A stretch of 64,000 nucleotides of DNA, taken from NCBI GenBank assembly GCA_024693365.1, contig JAILLF010000041.1:1-64000 (forward strand), written 5' to 3'. This DNA comes from Acetatifactor sp. GTDB lineage: Bacteria; Bacillota; Clostridia; Lachnospirales; Lachnospiraceae. The notes below the pieces were generated by a model. It worked only from the letters and a program-made list of their open reading frames with translations. It searched no databases and had not been told where the DNA came from. Positions 16,632 through 24,720 of the stretch are shown here, in pieces. Both the position numbers and the translations under genes were made by a program. Every line of letters begins with the position of its first letter. Position 1 is the stretch's first letter.

Positions 16632-17348
16632 ATGGCTGCCAAACAAAAAATCTTGATCGTAGACGATGACAATAACATTGCGGAGCTGATCTCCCTGTAT
16701 TTGACGAAGGAATGCTTTGAGACCACCATCGTCAATGACGGAGAGTCCGTACTGCCTATTGTGGAAAAGGATCCGCCAAATCTGATCCTGTTAGACCTCA
16801 TGCTTCCCGGCATGGACGGCTATCAGGTCTGCCGCGAGGTTCGCGCAAAGCATGAGATTCCCATTATCATGCTCTCTGCCAAGGGTGAGGTGTTTGACAA
16901 GGTGCTGGGATTGGAGCTCGGCGCGGACGATTACGTGGAAAAACCCTTTGATTCCAAAGAGATGGTGGCGCGCGTAAAGGCCGTACTCCGGCGCTATAAG
17001 ACGGCAGCGCCTGCTCCTGCCCCGGAACCTACAGAGCAATTTGTGGAAAAGAAGGTGGAATATCCCGATCTCACCATCAATCTCACGAATTATTCCGTGA
17101 CGTACATGGGCCACAACGTGGACATGCCGCCAAAGGAATTAGAACTCCTCTACTGCCTCGCCGCTTCTCCGAACCGCGTGTATACCAGGGAACAGCTTCT
17201 TGACCAGGTTTGGGGATACGAGTACATTGGCGATTCCAGGACCGTGGACGTTCACATCAAGCGTCTTCGCGAAAAGATCAAGGATCACGACAACTGGAAA
17301 ATCACTACGGTACACAGCGTTGGTTATAAGTTTGAAGTGAAAAGATAA
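16632..17348 (+). CDS. OmpR/PhoB-family response regulator
   Basis: 238 residues. The receiver domain shows ILIVDDDNNIAELI, the phosphorylation Asp in LILLDLMLPGMDGYQ and VEKPFDSKEM. A linker rich in Ala and Pro (APAPAPEPTEQ, about 119-130) joins it to a winged-helix domain ending in TTVHSVGYKFEVKR. The histidine kinase gene follows after 39 bases. Target genes cannot be deduced from this window. Confidence 0.95.
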   Translation: MAAKQKILIVDDDNNIAELISLYLTKECFETTIVNDGESVLPIVEKDPPNLILLDLMLPGMDGYQVCREVRAKHEIPIIMLSAKGEVFDKVLGLELGADDYVEKPFDSKEMVARVKAVLRRYKTAAPAPAPEPTEQFVEKKVEYPDLTINLTNYSVTYMGHNVDMPPKELELLYCLAASPNRVYTREQLLDQVWGYEYIGDSRTVDVHIKRLREKIKDHDNWKITTVHSVGYKFEVKR

Positions 17349-17387
17349 TGAGCCGCGCGCCATGCGCAAAGGAAAATCTGAAAGCCC

Positions 17388-18818
17388 ATGAAAAAAACGC
17401 TATATTTAAAATTTTTGTTGGCTTATCTCATCTTTGGCATCTTTGGCTTCATCGTGGTATCCACATTCAGTCCCGGCATGGTGCGGGATCATTTCGTCAA
17501 GGATTCCGCCGAGCGGTTTTACTCGGAAGCCAATCTGATCGCCAGTACGTACGCCAGCGAGCTTTATAACAGTGAGATCGACCTCATTACCGTGAAGGAA
17601 CAGATCGATGCCCTGGCACTGTATTTAAACGCCTCCATCCAGATCATCAATCCTTCCGGCCGCGTCATCTTGGACAGCAAAAAAGAGATCAACGTCGAGG
17701 AGATCAACGTGATCGCGCATTTTGATCCAACGGTCACGGGAAACTCTTATTACGTGGTGGACCGCTTTTTTGATATGTTTGACAAACAATATCTGTCCGT
17801 GATCGCCCCGATTACGTCCGACTTTAAGGTAAAGGGCTACGTGGTCATACATTATGCCATCAGCGAGATCGATCGGATGAGTAACCGTTTGACGGGCATT
17901 TTTATGATCACGTTCGGCATTCTGTTCCTCCTGTCCCTGATCATTTTGATCTTCTTTACGGAGATTGTTTACGTGCCGCTTCGCAAGATCACACATGCAA
18001 CGGAACAATATGCATCCGGAAACATGCATTATGAGTTTCAGATTGACAGTGATGATGAGATCGGTTATCTGGCCGCCTGTCTGAATTACATGGCAAGTGA
18101 GATTGCGCGTGCGGAAGATACCCAAAAGAAATTCGTTGCAAACGTATCCCACGACTTCCGCTCTCCCTTAACTTCCATCAAGGGTTACCTGGAGGCCATG
18201 CTGGACGGAACGATCCCGCCGGAAATGTACGAGAAGTATCTGGGAATCGTACTGAATGAGACGGAGCGCCTTACAAAGCTTACGAACAGCCTGCTCACGC
18301 TGAATAACCTGAATACGAAGGGCATGCTGTTAGAGAAGACGGATTTTGACATCAACAACGTAATCCGGAACATTGCCGCATCCTTCGAAGGCTCCTGCCT
18401 CAAGAAGAAGCTTGCAATTGAGGTAATCCTGACGGGCGAAGAAATGTACGTGAACGCTGACATGGAGAAGATCAAGCAAGTAATCTACAATCTTCTGGAT
18501 AATGCCATTAAGTTCAGTCATCATGACAGCGTGATCACGATCGAGACGACGGAAAAGAAGAATAAGATTTTTGTCTCCGTCAAGGATAACGGCATCGGTA
18601 TTCCGAAGGACGACTTAAAGCTGATCTTTGAACGTTTTTACAAGTCGGATCTCTCCCGCGGTAAGGATAAAAAGGGCACGGGCCTTGGTCTTTCCATCGT
18701 AAAGGAGATCATCAATTCGCACAACGAAAACATCAACGTCATCAGCACGGAAGGCGTTGGCACGGAGTTTGTATTCTCCCTGCCCATGTCCAAGCACCAA
18801 AAAACGGATGAAGGGTAA
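17388..18818 (+). CDS. sensor histidine kinase with HAMP domain
   Basis: 476 residues. Two membrane helices (about 7-27 and 167-190) bracket an extracytoplasmic sensor region of about 140 residues that looks like a Cache/PAS-like fold. A HAMP linker (TEIVYVPLRKITHATEQY), the phospho-acceptor in FVANVSHDFRSPLTSIK and an ATPase domain with NLLDNAIKFS, DNGIGIP and GTGLGLSIVKEII follow. Partner of the upstream regulator. This set resembles the common low-GC sensor kinases that respond to envelope or phosphate conditions, but the signal is not identifiable. Confidence 0.94.
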   Translation: MKKTLYLKFLLAYLIFGIFGFIVVSTFSPGMVRDHFVKDSAERFYSEANLIASTYASELYNSEIDLITVKEQIDALALYLNASIQIINPSGRVILDSKKEINVEEINVIAHFDPTVTGNSYYVVDRFFDMFDKQYLSVIAPITSDFKVKGYVVIHYAISEIDRMSNRLTGIFMITFGILFLLSLIILIFFTEIVYVPLRKITHATEQYASGNMHYEFQIDSDDEIGYLAACLNYMASEIARAEDTQKKFVANVSHDFRSPLTSIKGYLEAMLDGTIPPEMYEKYLGIVLNETERLTKLTNSLLTLNNLNTKGMLLEKTDFDINNVIRNIAASFEGSCLKKKLAIEVILTGEEMYVNADMEKIKQVIYNLLDNAIKFSHHDSVITIETTEKKNKIFVSVKDNGIGIPKDDLKLIFERFYKSDLSRGKDKKGTGLGLSIVKEIINSHNENINVISTEGVGTEFVFSLPMSKHQKTDEG

Positions 18819-18882
18819 TTTTTCCTGCGTTTACGACAAATCAAGAGAAATAATAAAATATGGTTTGCATATGAGAAATGAA

Positions 18883-18916
18883 AAAAGCAGGGAGGCGATT
18901 CGCTTCCCTGCTTTAT
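18883..18916. terminator. bidirectional terminator between kinase gene and cstA
   Basis: AAAGCAGGGA and TCCCTGCTTT form a long stem with A residues on the left and T residues on the right, so it can end both the plus-strand kinase transcript and the minus-strand cstA transcript. Confidence 0.85.
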
Positions 18917-18929
18917 ATTTATTATAATA

Positions 18930-20660
18930 TTATGCCTTCTTCTTGTTCTTTCCCGTCAAGGTCTGGATGCCTTCGATCACGAGGATGACGGCAAGGACAA
19001 TGAGGAGGATGCCAAGCACGGTCTGCGCGTAAGGACCCCAGTCAGCGCCACCCTTTGAGATGATCTGGATCTGGTTCTTTACGGTTATGCACAGAGAGCA
19101 GATGGTAACAACCATCATGAATGCCATGGGGATCAGGAACATCTTGTTGTTCTTTCCGATGTTGCCAAGCCAGGTTGCCACTGCGAGGAGACCAAGTCCT
19201 GCAAGGAGCTGGTTTGCCGCGCCGAAAAGGCCCCAGATCTTAGCGTAACCGGTCATTCCAAGAAGAATTCCAAGAACTACGGTCAAAACAGTTGCAAAAT
19301 AAGGATTTACCATCAGTTTCTTGTATCCGGACTTGATGTCCTTGGGCGTCTGTCCGGGCTCTAACCAGAATTCCTGGAACATAAATCTTGCAAGACGAGT
19401 TGCGGTATCCAGGGAGGTCAGACAGAATGCGGAATAGGTCAGCACCAGTAAGGTGAACAGAGTCTTCTCAGCACCTGCAAGGCCAGGGATGGAGGCAACC
19501 ATCTTGGAGATACCGCCTGCGAAGATTGCGGTAGCACCGGCAAGCTTTGCATCAGGATTTGCCGCATTCCACTTAAACGCATAAGCAATTGCACACAAGG
19601 TCAATATTGCAAGTACGCACTCCAAAAGCATGCCGCCGTAGGCAATGGGTTTTGCATCCTTTTCCTTGTCCAGCTGTTTGGAAGTGGTACCGGAGGAAAC
19701 CAGGGAGTGGAATCCGGAGATGGCACCGCAGGCAACCGTGGTGAACAAAATCGGGAACAGGTACTGTGTTCCGTTGCCATTGTCTACTGCAAAACCTGCA
19801 AATGCAGGGAAAGCATCCATGGAAGGATGAGCGCCGATAACGCCAAAGGCTGCGATGATCAGCATGGAATACAGAAGGAAGGAACTTAAGTAGTCACGAG
19901 GCTGAAGCAGGATCCAAACTGGCGTTACGGATGCGATGGCAATGTAGATGCCTACAACGATCATCCAAGTTTTACTTGTCAAATAAATGGGATGGAAATT
20001 CATGCCGATGACCATACAGATCACGATGGCTACGACTCCCAAAACAGAAGAAATCAGCATCGGTGCATTTCTGCGATATACCGCAAAACCGAAGATAATG
20101 GCGATTAAAATGAAGAGCAGGGATACCATTGCAACGGATGCGTTTGCGGCACTGGCAACCTTGTCGATCTCACCGCTTTCCGTAACGGTTGCGCCAAAGG
20201 TGGATGCCACGATGGATGCAAATGCTGCTACTACAAGAATCAAGGTCAGGTACGAGAAAATAATGAAAAGTCTCTTTGCGCGACGGCTCATGTTTACGGA
20301 AATAATCTCTCCGATAGACTGTCCCTTATGCCGGATGGAAGCAAAAAGGGCGCCAAAGTCGTGTACGCCGCCAAAGAAGATGCCGCCGACCAACACCCAG
20401 AGGGTTACGGGCAACCAACCGAACATGGCTGCGCTGATCGGTCCAGTGATGGGGCCTGCGCCTGCGATGGATGAAAAATGATGTCCCATCAAAACGGGAG
20501 CTTTCGCGGGAACGTAATCTACGCCGTCTTCCAGCGTATGTGCGGGAGTCTCTTCCTTATTCTCCCCTACGCCCCACTGTTTGCAAAGCCATCCACCGTA
20601 GAGGATATAGCCGGTAAGGAGAACGGCGATGCAAATGATGAGCAGTACTAATGTGTTCAT
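18930..20660 (-). CDS. cstA: carbon starvation protein CstA family, peptide/pyruvate transporter
   Basis: 576 residues with about 15-16 hydrophobic helices across the whole length. Conserved family segments are GHHFSSIAGAGPITGP near residue 60, VGGIFFGGVHDFGALFASIRHKGQSIGE near 95, and SGFHSLVSSGTTSKQL in the middle. CstA proteins take up peptides or pyruvate at the cytoplasmic membrane. The ribosome site AAGGAGA lies inside the last codons of the upstream 178-residue gene, so the two are translationally linked. Confidence 0.95.
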   Translation of the reverse strand: MNTLVLLIICIAVLLTGYILYGGWLCKQWGVGENKEETPAHTLEDGVDYVPAKAPVLMGHHFSSIAGAGPITGPISAAMFGWLPVTLWVLVGGIFFGGVHDFGALFASIRHKGQSIGEIISVNMSRRAKRLFIIFSYLTLILVVAAFASIVASTFGATVTESGEIDKVASAANASVAMVSLLFILIAIIFGFAVYRRNAPMLISSVLGVVAIVICMVIGMNFHPIYLTSKTWMIVVGIYIAIASVTPVWILLQPRDYLSSFLLYSMLIIAAFGVIGAHPSMDAFPAFAGFAVDNGNGTQYLFPILFTTVACGAISGFHSLVSSGTTSKQLDKEKDAKPIAYGGMLLECVLAILTLCAIAYAFKWNAANPDAKLAGATAIFAGGISKMVASIPGLAGAEKTLFTLLVLTYSAFCLTSLDTATRLARFMFQEFWLEPGQTPKDIKSGYKKLMVNPYFATVLTVVLGILLGMTGYAKIWGLFGAANQLLAGLGLLAVATWLGNIGKNNKMFLIPMAFMMVVTICSLCITVKNQIQIISKGGADWGPYAQTVLGILLIVLAVILVIEGIQTLTGKNKKKA

Positions 20661-20667
20661 TCAAAAA

Positions 20668-21204
20668 TCATCTCCTTTTCTTATTAGAATTGAACAACAC
20701 CTTTTTCATTACTTTTTCCACGCTTCTACCGCCTGCATTTGAAGATAGTTGATTATTTTGAACCTCTAACACGGCCGTATGAAGATCCATCCATCCGTGG
20801 AAAGAGAAACGAAAACTTTTGAATTTGCGGCATTTTTTCAATGCCTTCCTTGCGTCCTCTTCGCAAGAATTACAAACAAACATTGGCGTAATATAGGTAT
20901 ACATGTGCCCCGGACCGACGTGGGCCATTTTCATGCCCTCTTCCCAGGCATATTCCTTACATTTTTCAAACAGCTCCGGCGTTAGCTCATCCGTTTGAAA
21001 CAAAAATAAAAATTCCTCAGAATTCTCCGACCAGAGCTCAGCCTTCTGGGACAGGACGTATTTTTGGGATTTCTCATAATATTCGCAAATGGCGCAAAGC
21101 GGCAAATCCTCCGGTTTTTCGCCAGCTTCCAATTGCTTTACGTTATAATATGCCTGAAAACTGGATAATAATCTCTCCGCCGCACTTTCAATCGTGTATT
21201 CCAT
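20668..21204 (-). CDS. conserved protein of unknown function coupled to cstA
   Basis: 178 residues, not recognised. No signal or membrane segment. It holds several cysteines: CAICEYYEKS near residue 37 and VCNSCEEDARKALKKC near 120-135, which could bind a metal. A helical N-terminus and an aromatic-rich segment MKMAHVGPGHMYTYITPMF are also seen; the last residues are Lys/Arg-rich. It is the first gene of a two-gene unit with cstA, whose ribosome site overlaps its end. A cytoplasmic accessory or regulator of the transporter is a guess from position only. Confidence 0.75.
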   Translation of the reverse strand: MEYTIESAAERLLSSFQAYYNVKQLEAGEKPEDLPLCAICEYYEKSQKYVLSQKAELWSENSEEFLFLFQTDELTPELFEKCKEYAWEEGMKMAHVGPGHMYTYITPMFVCNSCEEDARKALKKCRKFKSFRFSFHGWMDLHTAVLEVQNNQLSSNAGGRSVEKVMKKVLFNSNKKRR

Positions 21205-21360
21205 GGATTCTTCTCACAAATTTAATCTATTCCCCGTCCTTTGTTCCTGACGCGACTGCTTCTTCCTAAAAATACCGTAAATTATTTATAAAATCATATT
21301 TAATATACTCTTTACGTCTTAATAATTCAATACGAAAACCCAAAAAGTCTGAAAAAAATA

Positions 21361-21389
21361 TTGAGAATCAAGACAAAAAAAGCTATAAT
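21361..21389 (+). promoter_or_regulatory. sigma-A type promoter of the 80-residue membrane protein gene
   Basis: TTGAGA (21361-21366) and TATAAT (21384-21389) with a 17-base spacer, 35 bases before the start codon at 21424. Confidence 0.75.
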
Positions 21390-21423
21390 GAAAAAAATCA
21401 TTGAAATGTGAAGAAGGTGCCTT

Positions 21424-21666
21424 ATGGAACAAAATCAAGAAGCAATGGAAACGACGCAACAACCAAATAAAAAGAAAAAAAATGGCCCCGGCCACTTGAG
21501 GCAACGGAACCATTTTGACGCGAAGGACATGATCCTTCTTGTCGTCATGCTGATCGTAATTTACAGTATTATGACCTGGGTGAAGTTTTTTATGGAAGAA
21601 AAAATGAACGCCGCCGATGCCAGCCAGGAAACCGTGGTGGAGACGACTCAAAATACGACGGATTAA
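21424..21666 (+). CDS. small single-pass membrane protein
   Basis: 80 residues, unrecognised. A polar, Lys-rich N-terminus (KKKKNGPGHLRQRNHFDAKD) precedes one hydrophobic helix at about 37-55 (MILLVVMLIVIYSIMTWVKF) and a short Thr/Glu-rich tail. The charge distribution places the N-terminus in the cytoplasm. It has its own strong promoter and GAAGGTG ribosome site. Reality is supported by promoter, ribosome site and a coherent protein; its role is unknown. Confidence 0.65.
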   Translation: MEQNQEAMETTQQPNKKKKNGPGHLRQRNHFDAKDMILLVVMLIVIYSIMTWVKFFMEEKMNAADASQETVVETTQNTTD

Positions 21667-21673
21667 AAAGGTA

Positions 21674-21737
21674 TGTCAATAGAACCCTTGACATGTTAAA
21701 AAGATATGTCAGTAGAACCGTCCCAGTGACACGTTTT
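21674..21737 (-). repeat. two copies of a short GAACC/TGACA repeat
   Basis: ATGTCAATAGAACCC and ATGTCAGTAGAACCGTCCC occur 37 bases apart, the second followed by CAGTGACACG. Such GGGACGGTTCTACTGACA-like strings are frequent dispersed repeats in Firmicutes. A related TGTCACGGGGACGTGACTCA stands at 51898-51917. Confidence 0.4.
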
Positions 21738-21739
21738 TG

Positions 21740-22552
21740 TTATTCTTCTGATTCAAAAACTCTCGGTGCAGCGTATTCTTCGTCCGTGATGACGGGCTTG
21801 ATGGCTTCTCCGTCCACGATGACGGAAATGGAAAGCGCAGGCCCCGTTACCAAGCCGGTATTGCCAAGAGCTGCAATCACGTCGCCTCTTTTCACTTCAT
21901 CCCCCTGCTTCACCGTATACTCATTTAAATGCCAGTACCTAACCTTTGCGCCATTTTCCGCTGCCAAGACTACGTAATTTCCATACGGGATTTCAAAGCC
22001 GCACTCCTCAATGATCCCGTCAGAAACGGCAAAGACGTCATCTCCCTTTGTGCCGGCAAAACAGGCAACGTATAATTTCTGTTCCTTGACGGTGCTTTCG
22101 CAGAAGGTTTCATAATAGACCTCTTTCACGGGACAGATCCATGAATCATATGCCATTCTCACCAGCGGCACGGTCTCCCGTTCTCCGTCCTTAAACTCCT
22201 TTGTTATTTCCTCGGTCTGCGTTTCTTCCTTTGGGGCCACGAATTGCTCCATTTCCGTCTTCACCATCTCTGCGGACTGTATTTCGGTTTCATTAGTTTC
22301 ATCGATTCCATGCCGTTCAAATATGCCAAGCTTTCCCAAAATCCCCGCCGTCGCGATAAGCAGACACAAAACACAGAACATGCCAAGGGCAAGTTTTTTT
22401 TGATCAAAAAAGCAGACCTTCACGCGGTTTTCTCCTGCCTCCTCCGTCAATTGGTTCAACGTCCGTTTCACCTTTTCTTGATAAGAACGTGGCAGCGTAA
22501 GCTTTTCATTTCTTGCTTTCTCATATATGACGTCATCAAAAGCGTCCTTCAT
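21740..22552 (-). CDS. membrane anti-sigma-like protein with degenerate M23/LytM domain
   Basis: 270 residues. A cytoplasmic N-terminus of about 50 residues is followed by one helix (MFCVLCLLIATAGILGKLGIF, about 57-77), an acidic Glu/Thr linker and a LytM fold (about 140-260) with GNYVVLAAENGAKVRYWHLNEY and VKQGDEVKRGDVIAALGNTG. In active M23 peptidases the metal ligands are HxGxD and HLH; here the first is replaced by TKGDD context without His and the second reads PALSISV. Zinc binding should thus be lost. It lies directly after an ECF sigma gene, so a role as sigma-binding membrane sensor is inferred. Confidence 0.82.
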   Translation of the reverse strand: MKDAFDDVIYEKARNEKLTLPRSYQEKVKRTLNQLTEEAGENRVKVCFFDQKKLALGMFCVLCLLIATAGILGKLGIFERHGIDETNETEIQSAEMVKTEMEQFVAPKEETQTEEITKEFKDGERETVPLVRMAYDSWICPVKEVYYETFCESTVKEQKLYVACFAGTKGDDVFAVSDGIIEECGFEIPYGNYVVLAAENGAKVRYWHLNEYTVKQGDEVKRGDVIAALGNTGLVTGPALSISVIVDGEAIKPVITDEEYAAPRVFESEE

Positions 22553-22575
22553 AATCCTTCTCCTTTTTCACGGAA

Positions 22576-23046
22576 TTATAATTCCAAATGATTTCTCAAT
22601 GCTTCTCTCCCCCTGGAGAGCCTTGATTTTACGGTTCCCTGCGTGAGATGCAATATCTTGCTGATCTCCTTTACGGAAAAGCCAAAATAATAGTATAAAA
22701 CAATGATTTCGGAATGCTTTTCCTTGAGATGCATCACGGCATTCCAGAGCTCCGTCTCCGATCCTTCATACACGTCCGCGGCTTCTCCCAAGTCATCAAA
22801 GGAATCCGTAAGCTCCACTCTTTTATTCTTTCGCAGATAAGTCTTGGCATTATTCGCTATGATCGTCATGATCCAAGACTTAAACTTTGACGGATCCTTC
22901 AAGGTACTGAGTCGCTCCCATGCCGTCAGAATGGCATCTCCCACGACGTCCTCCGCATCATGCGTATTTTTCAAAATGCTGAGGGCCAATCGATACATTT
23001 GAGACTGATATTCTATTATTAGTCGTTCGAATTCGTCCTTTTTCAT
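22576..23046 (-). CDS. ECF sigma factor (SigV/SigW-like sigma-70 family)
   Basis: 156 residues from the ATG at 23046; in-frame starts at 23082 and 23097 are possible, the ribosome site being poorly placed for all. Region 2 reads YRLALSILKNTHDAEDVVGDAILTAWE (shown in parts: LKNTHDAEDVVGDAILTAW) and region 4 reads ILHLTQGTVKSRLSRGREAL, the helix-turn-helix recognising the -35 element. It ends 23 bases before the membrane protein gene with which it forms a unit. A matching ECF-type promoter stands upstream, which suggests autoregulation. Confidence 0.92.
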   Translation of the reverse strand: MKKDEFERLIIEYQSQMYRLALSILKNTHDAEDVVGDAILTAWERLSTLKDPSKFKSWIMTIIANNAKTYLRKNKRVELTDSFDDLGEAADVYEGSETELWNAVMHLKEKHSEIIVLYYYFGFSVKEISKILHLTQGTVKSRLSRGREALRNHLEL

Positions 23047-23109
23047 TTTGATTAATTTGCCATATCCTTTCTCCTTTGCCATGCTTATTTGAAACATGTT
23101 TCATCTATT

Positions 23110-23136
23110 AGACTTTCGGCTTTCGAAAATGGTTCC
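23110..23136 (-). promoter_or_regulatory. probable ECF-type autoregulated promoter
   Basis: On the minus strand GGAACC (23136-23131) and GTCT (23113-23110) are 17 bases apart. GGAAC in the -35 position and GTCT in the -10 position are hallmarks of ECF-sigma promoters, and the site directly precedes the sigma gene. Only the ECF factor of this operon is at hand to recognise it in this window. Confidence 0.55.
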
Positions 23137-23148
23137 ATTTGAAACAAA

Positions 23149-23179
23149 AAACCCCGGCAAAAAATGCCGAGGCTTTTAA
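23149..23179. terminator. terminator after the antiporter gene
   Basis: CCCCGGCA and TGCCGAGG form a stem with one G-T pair around A residues. On the minus strand it is followed by a run of T, ending the antiporter transcript a few bases after its stop. Confidence 0.75.
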
Positions 23180-23184
23180 CCAAG

Positions 23185-24360
23185 TTATTCTTTCTCTTCC
23201 TTCGCGTAGAGAAGCTTTAGAATGATTGGCGTGGTGATGCTCGAGCATATGATCAAAAGGATCACGGCCGTAAAATATACCGGCGTAAGAAGCCCTACGG
23301 ACAAACCCTTCTGTGATACGATCAAGGCAACCTCGCCGCGCGTCATCATGCCGACGCCAATTTTCAGGCTATCCTTGAAGCTAAACCGGCAAAGCTTTGC
23401 CATCAGACCGCAACCGATGATCTTGGTGATCAGGGCGACTAGTACAAATCCAATCGAGAAAATAACAATGCCCGCGTCAATGTTGTCAATACTGGTCTTC
23501 AGGCCAATGCTGGCGAAAAAGACAGGTCCAAACAACATGTAGGAATTGATGTCGATCTTTTCGTCAATGTACTGGGAATCCTGGATGGAGCAAAGGATAA
23601 TGCCCGCAACGTAAGCACCGGTGATGTCCGCTATGCCAAACCATTTTTCCGCGCCGTATGCGAAGGCGAAGCAAAGCGCCAGTCCGAGGATCGGGATTCT
23701 TCTGGTGTGGGGATAACGCTCATCCAATTTTTGGAAGATCAGATACAAAATAAATCCAACGCCAACGGCTGCCAGGAAGAACAGGAACGTGGAAATTACG
23801 ACGCCCATGGGATCCGTGTCCGGATTCTTGAAGCCAATGACAAAGGTCAGGACGATAATGCCTATGACGTCATCAATAATGGCGGCACTTAGGATCGTCG
23901 TACCAACTTTTCCTTTTAGCTTTCCCAATTCCTTTAAGGCCTGCACGGTGATACTGACGCTTGTCGCAGTCATGATCACGCCTACAAACACGGCCTTGTA
24001 AAATTCTTCGGAACCCCAGGGAGCCATGCCGTAAAGCCCAAAATATAACAGGGTTCCGCCCGCCAGCGGAACAAATACGCCCGCACAGGCAATAAGAAAC
24101 GCAATCGGTCCCGTCTTCATCAAATCCTTAAGGTTTGTCTCCAAACCTGCCGAGAACATGAGGAGCACCACGCCAATCTCCGCCATGTGGGAAAGGAACT
24201 CCGTCTGCTCCACCAGTCCCAAGATGCTGGGACCGATGAGAAGACCCGCTATAATCTCACCAACCACCTGCGGCGCCTTTAGTTTTCTTGCCACAATTCC
24301 AAAAAACTTTGCAAAGATCACAATGATCGCCAGATCCCGAAATATCAAATATGCTTCCAT
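23185..24360 (-). CDS. cation:proton antiporter, CPA2 family
   Basis: 391 residues, hydrophobic throughout with about 12 helices. Family segments include KLKAPQVVGEIIAGLLIGPSILG (given here as PQVVGEIIAGLLIGP) near residue 30, VVLLMFSAGLETNL near 65, TSVSITVQAL near 130 and ILSAAIIDDVIGIIVL near 155, which holds the conserved double Asp used for cation and proton exchange. There is no C-terminal TrkA-N/TrkA-C module, so the protein is the membrane part only. It is a single-gene unit with its own terminator; Na+ or K+ as substrate is not resolved. Confidence 0.92.
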   Translation of the reverse strand: MEAYLIFRDLAIIVIFAKFFGIVARKLKAPQVVGEIIAGLLIGPSILGLVEQTEFLSHMAEIGVVLLMFSAGLETNLKDLMKTGPIAFLIACAGVFVPLAGGTLLYFGLYGMAPWGSEEFYKAVFVGVIMTATSVSITVQALKELGKLKGKVGTTILSAAIIDDVIGIIVLTFVIGFKNPDTDPMGVVISTFLFFLAAVGVGFILYLIFQKLDERYPHTRRIPILGLALCFAFAYGAEKWFGIADITGAYVAGIILCSIQDSQYIDEKIDINSYMLFGPVFFASIGLKTSIDNIDAGIVIFSIGFVLVALITKIIGCGLMAKLCRFSFKDSLKIGVGMMTRGEVALIVSQKGLSVGLLTPVYFTAVILLIICSSITTPIILKLLYAKEEKE

Positions 24361-24720
24361 TTCTCTAATGCACCTCGCTATTTATGCTTTTTATATTCAA
24401 CCTTCATTTTTGCTTTATCTTATTCTCAGCATATTCATTATACACGTTTCAAAAATGAAATCAAGAACAGTTTTTGACTCATATCATGATTTTCCGCTGT
24501 TTCAAGCATTCTTCTTGCCCGATTTTGCGAAGGGAGCCACCTCTATAAACCCCGATTTGCAAATCAGCAAACATCCCCCAAACCCTGATTTGCAAAATGA
24601 AATCATAAACGTAAAATGAGGGTACGTTAATCATGTACCCTCATCATATTTTTAATTTGAATCTAACTTATGATCCTACGTTTAGTTATCTTAATGCATT
24701 ATCACTATGCAGGCAGGCGC
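24361..24720. other. non-coding spacer with repeated GATTTGCAAA motif
   Basis: No credible gene. Two copies of a block AACCC(C/T)GATTTGCAAA occur at about 24548-24563 and 24580-24596; the first is part of the palindrome GATTTGCAAATC. Promoter elements for the antiporter (minus strand) and the end of the gyrA transcript must lie here. The remainder is AT-rich without recognisable structure apart from the hairpin listed separately. Confidence 0.5.
24617..24643. terminator. hairpin downstream of gyrA
   Basis: TGAGGGTAC pairs perfectly with GTACCCTCA around a nine-base loop, followed by TTTT on the minus strand and a later T run on the plus strand. About 80 bases after the gyrA stop. Confidence 0.6.
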
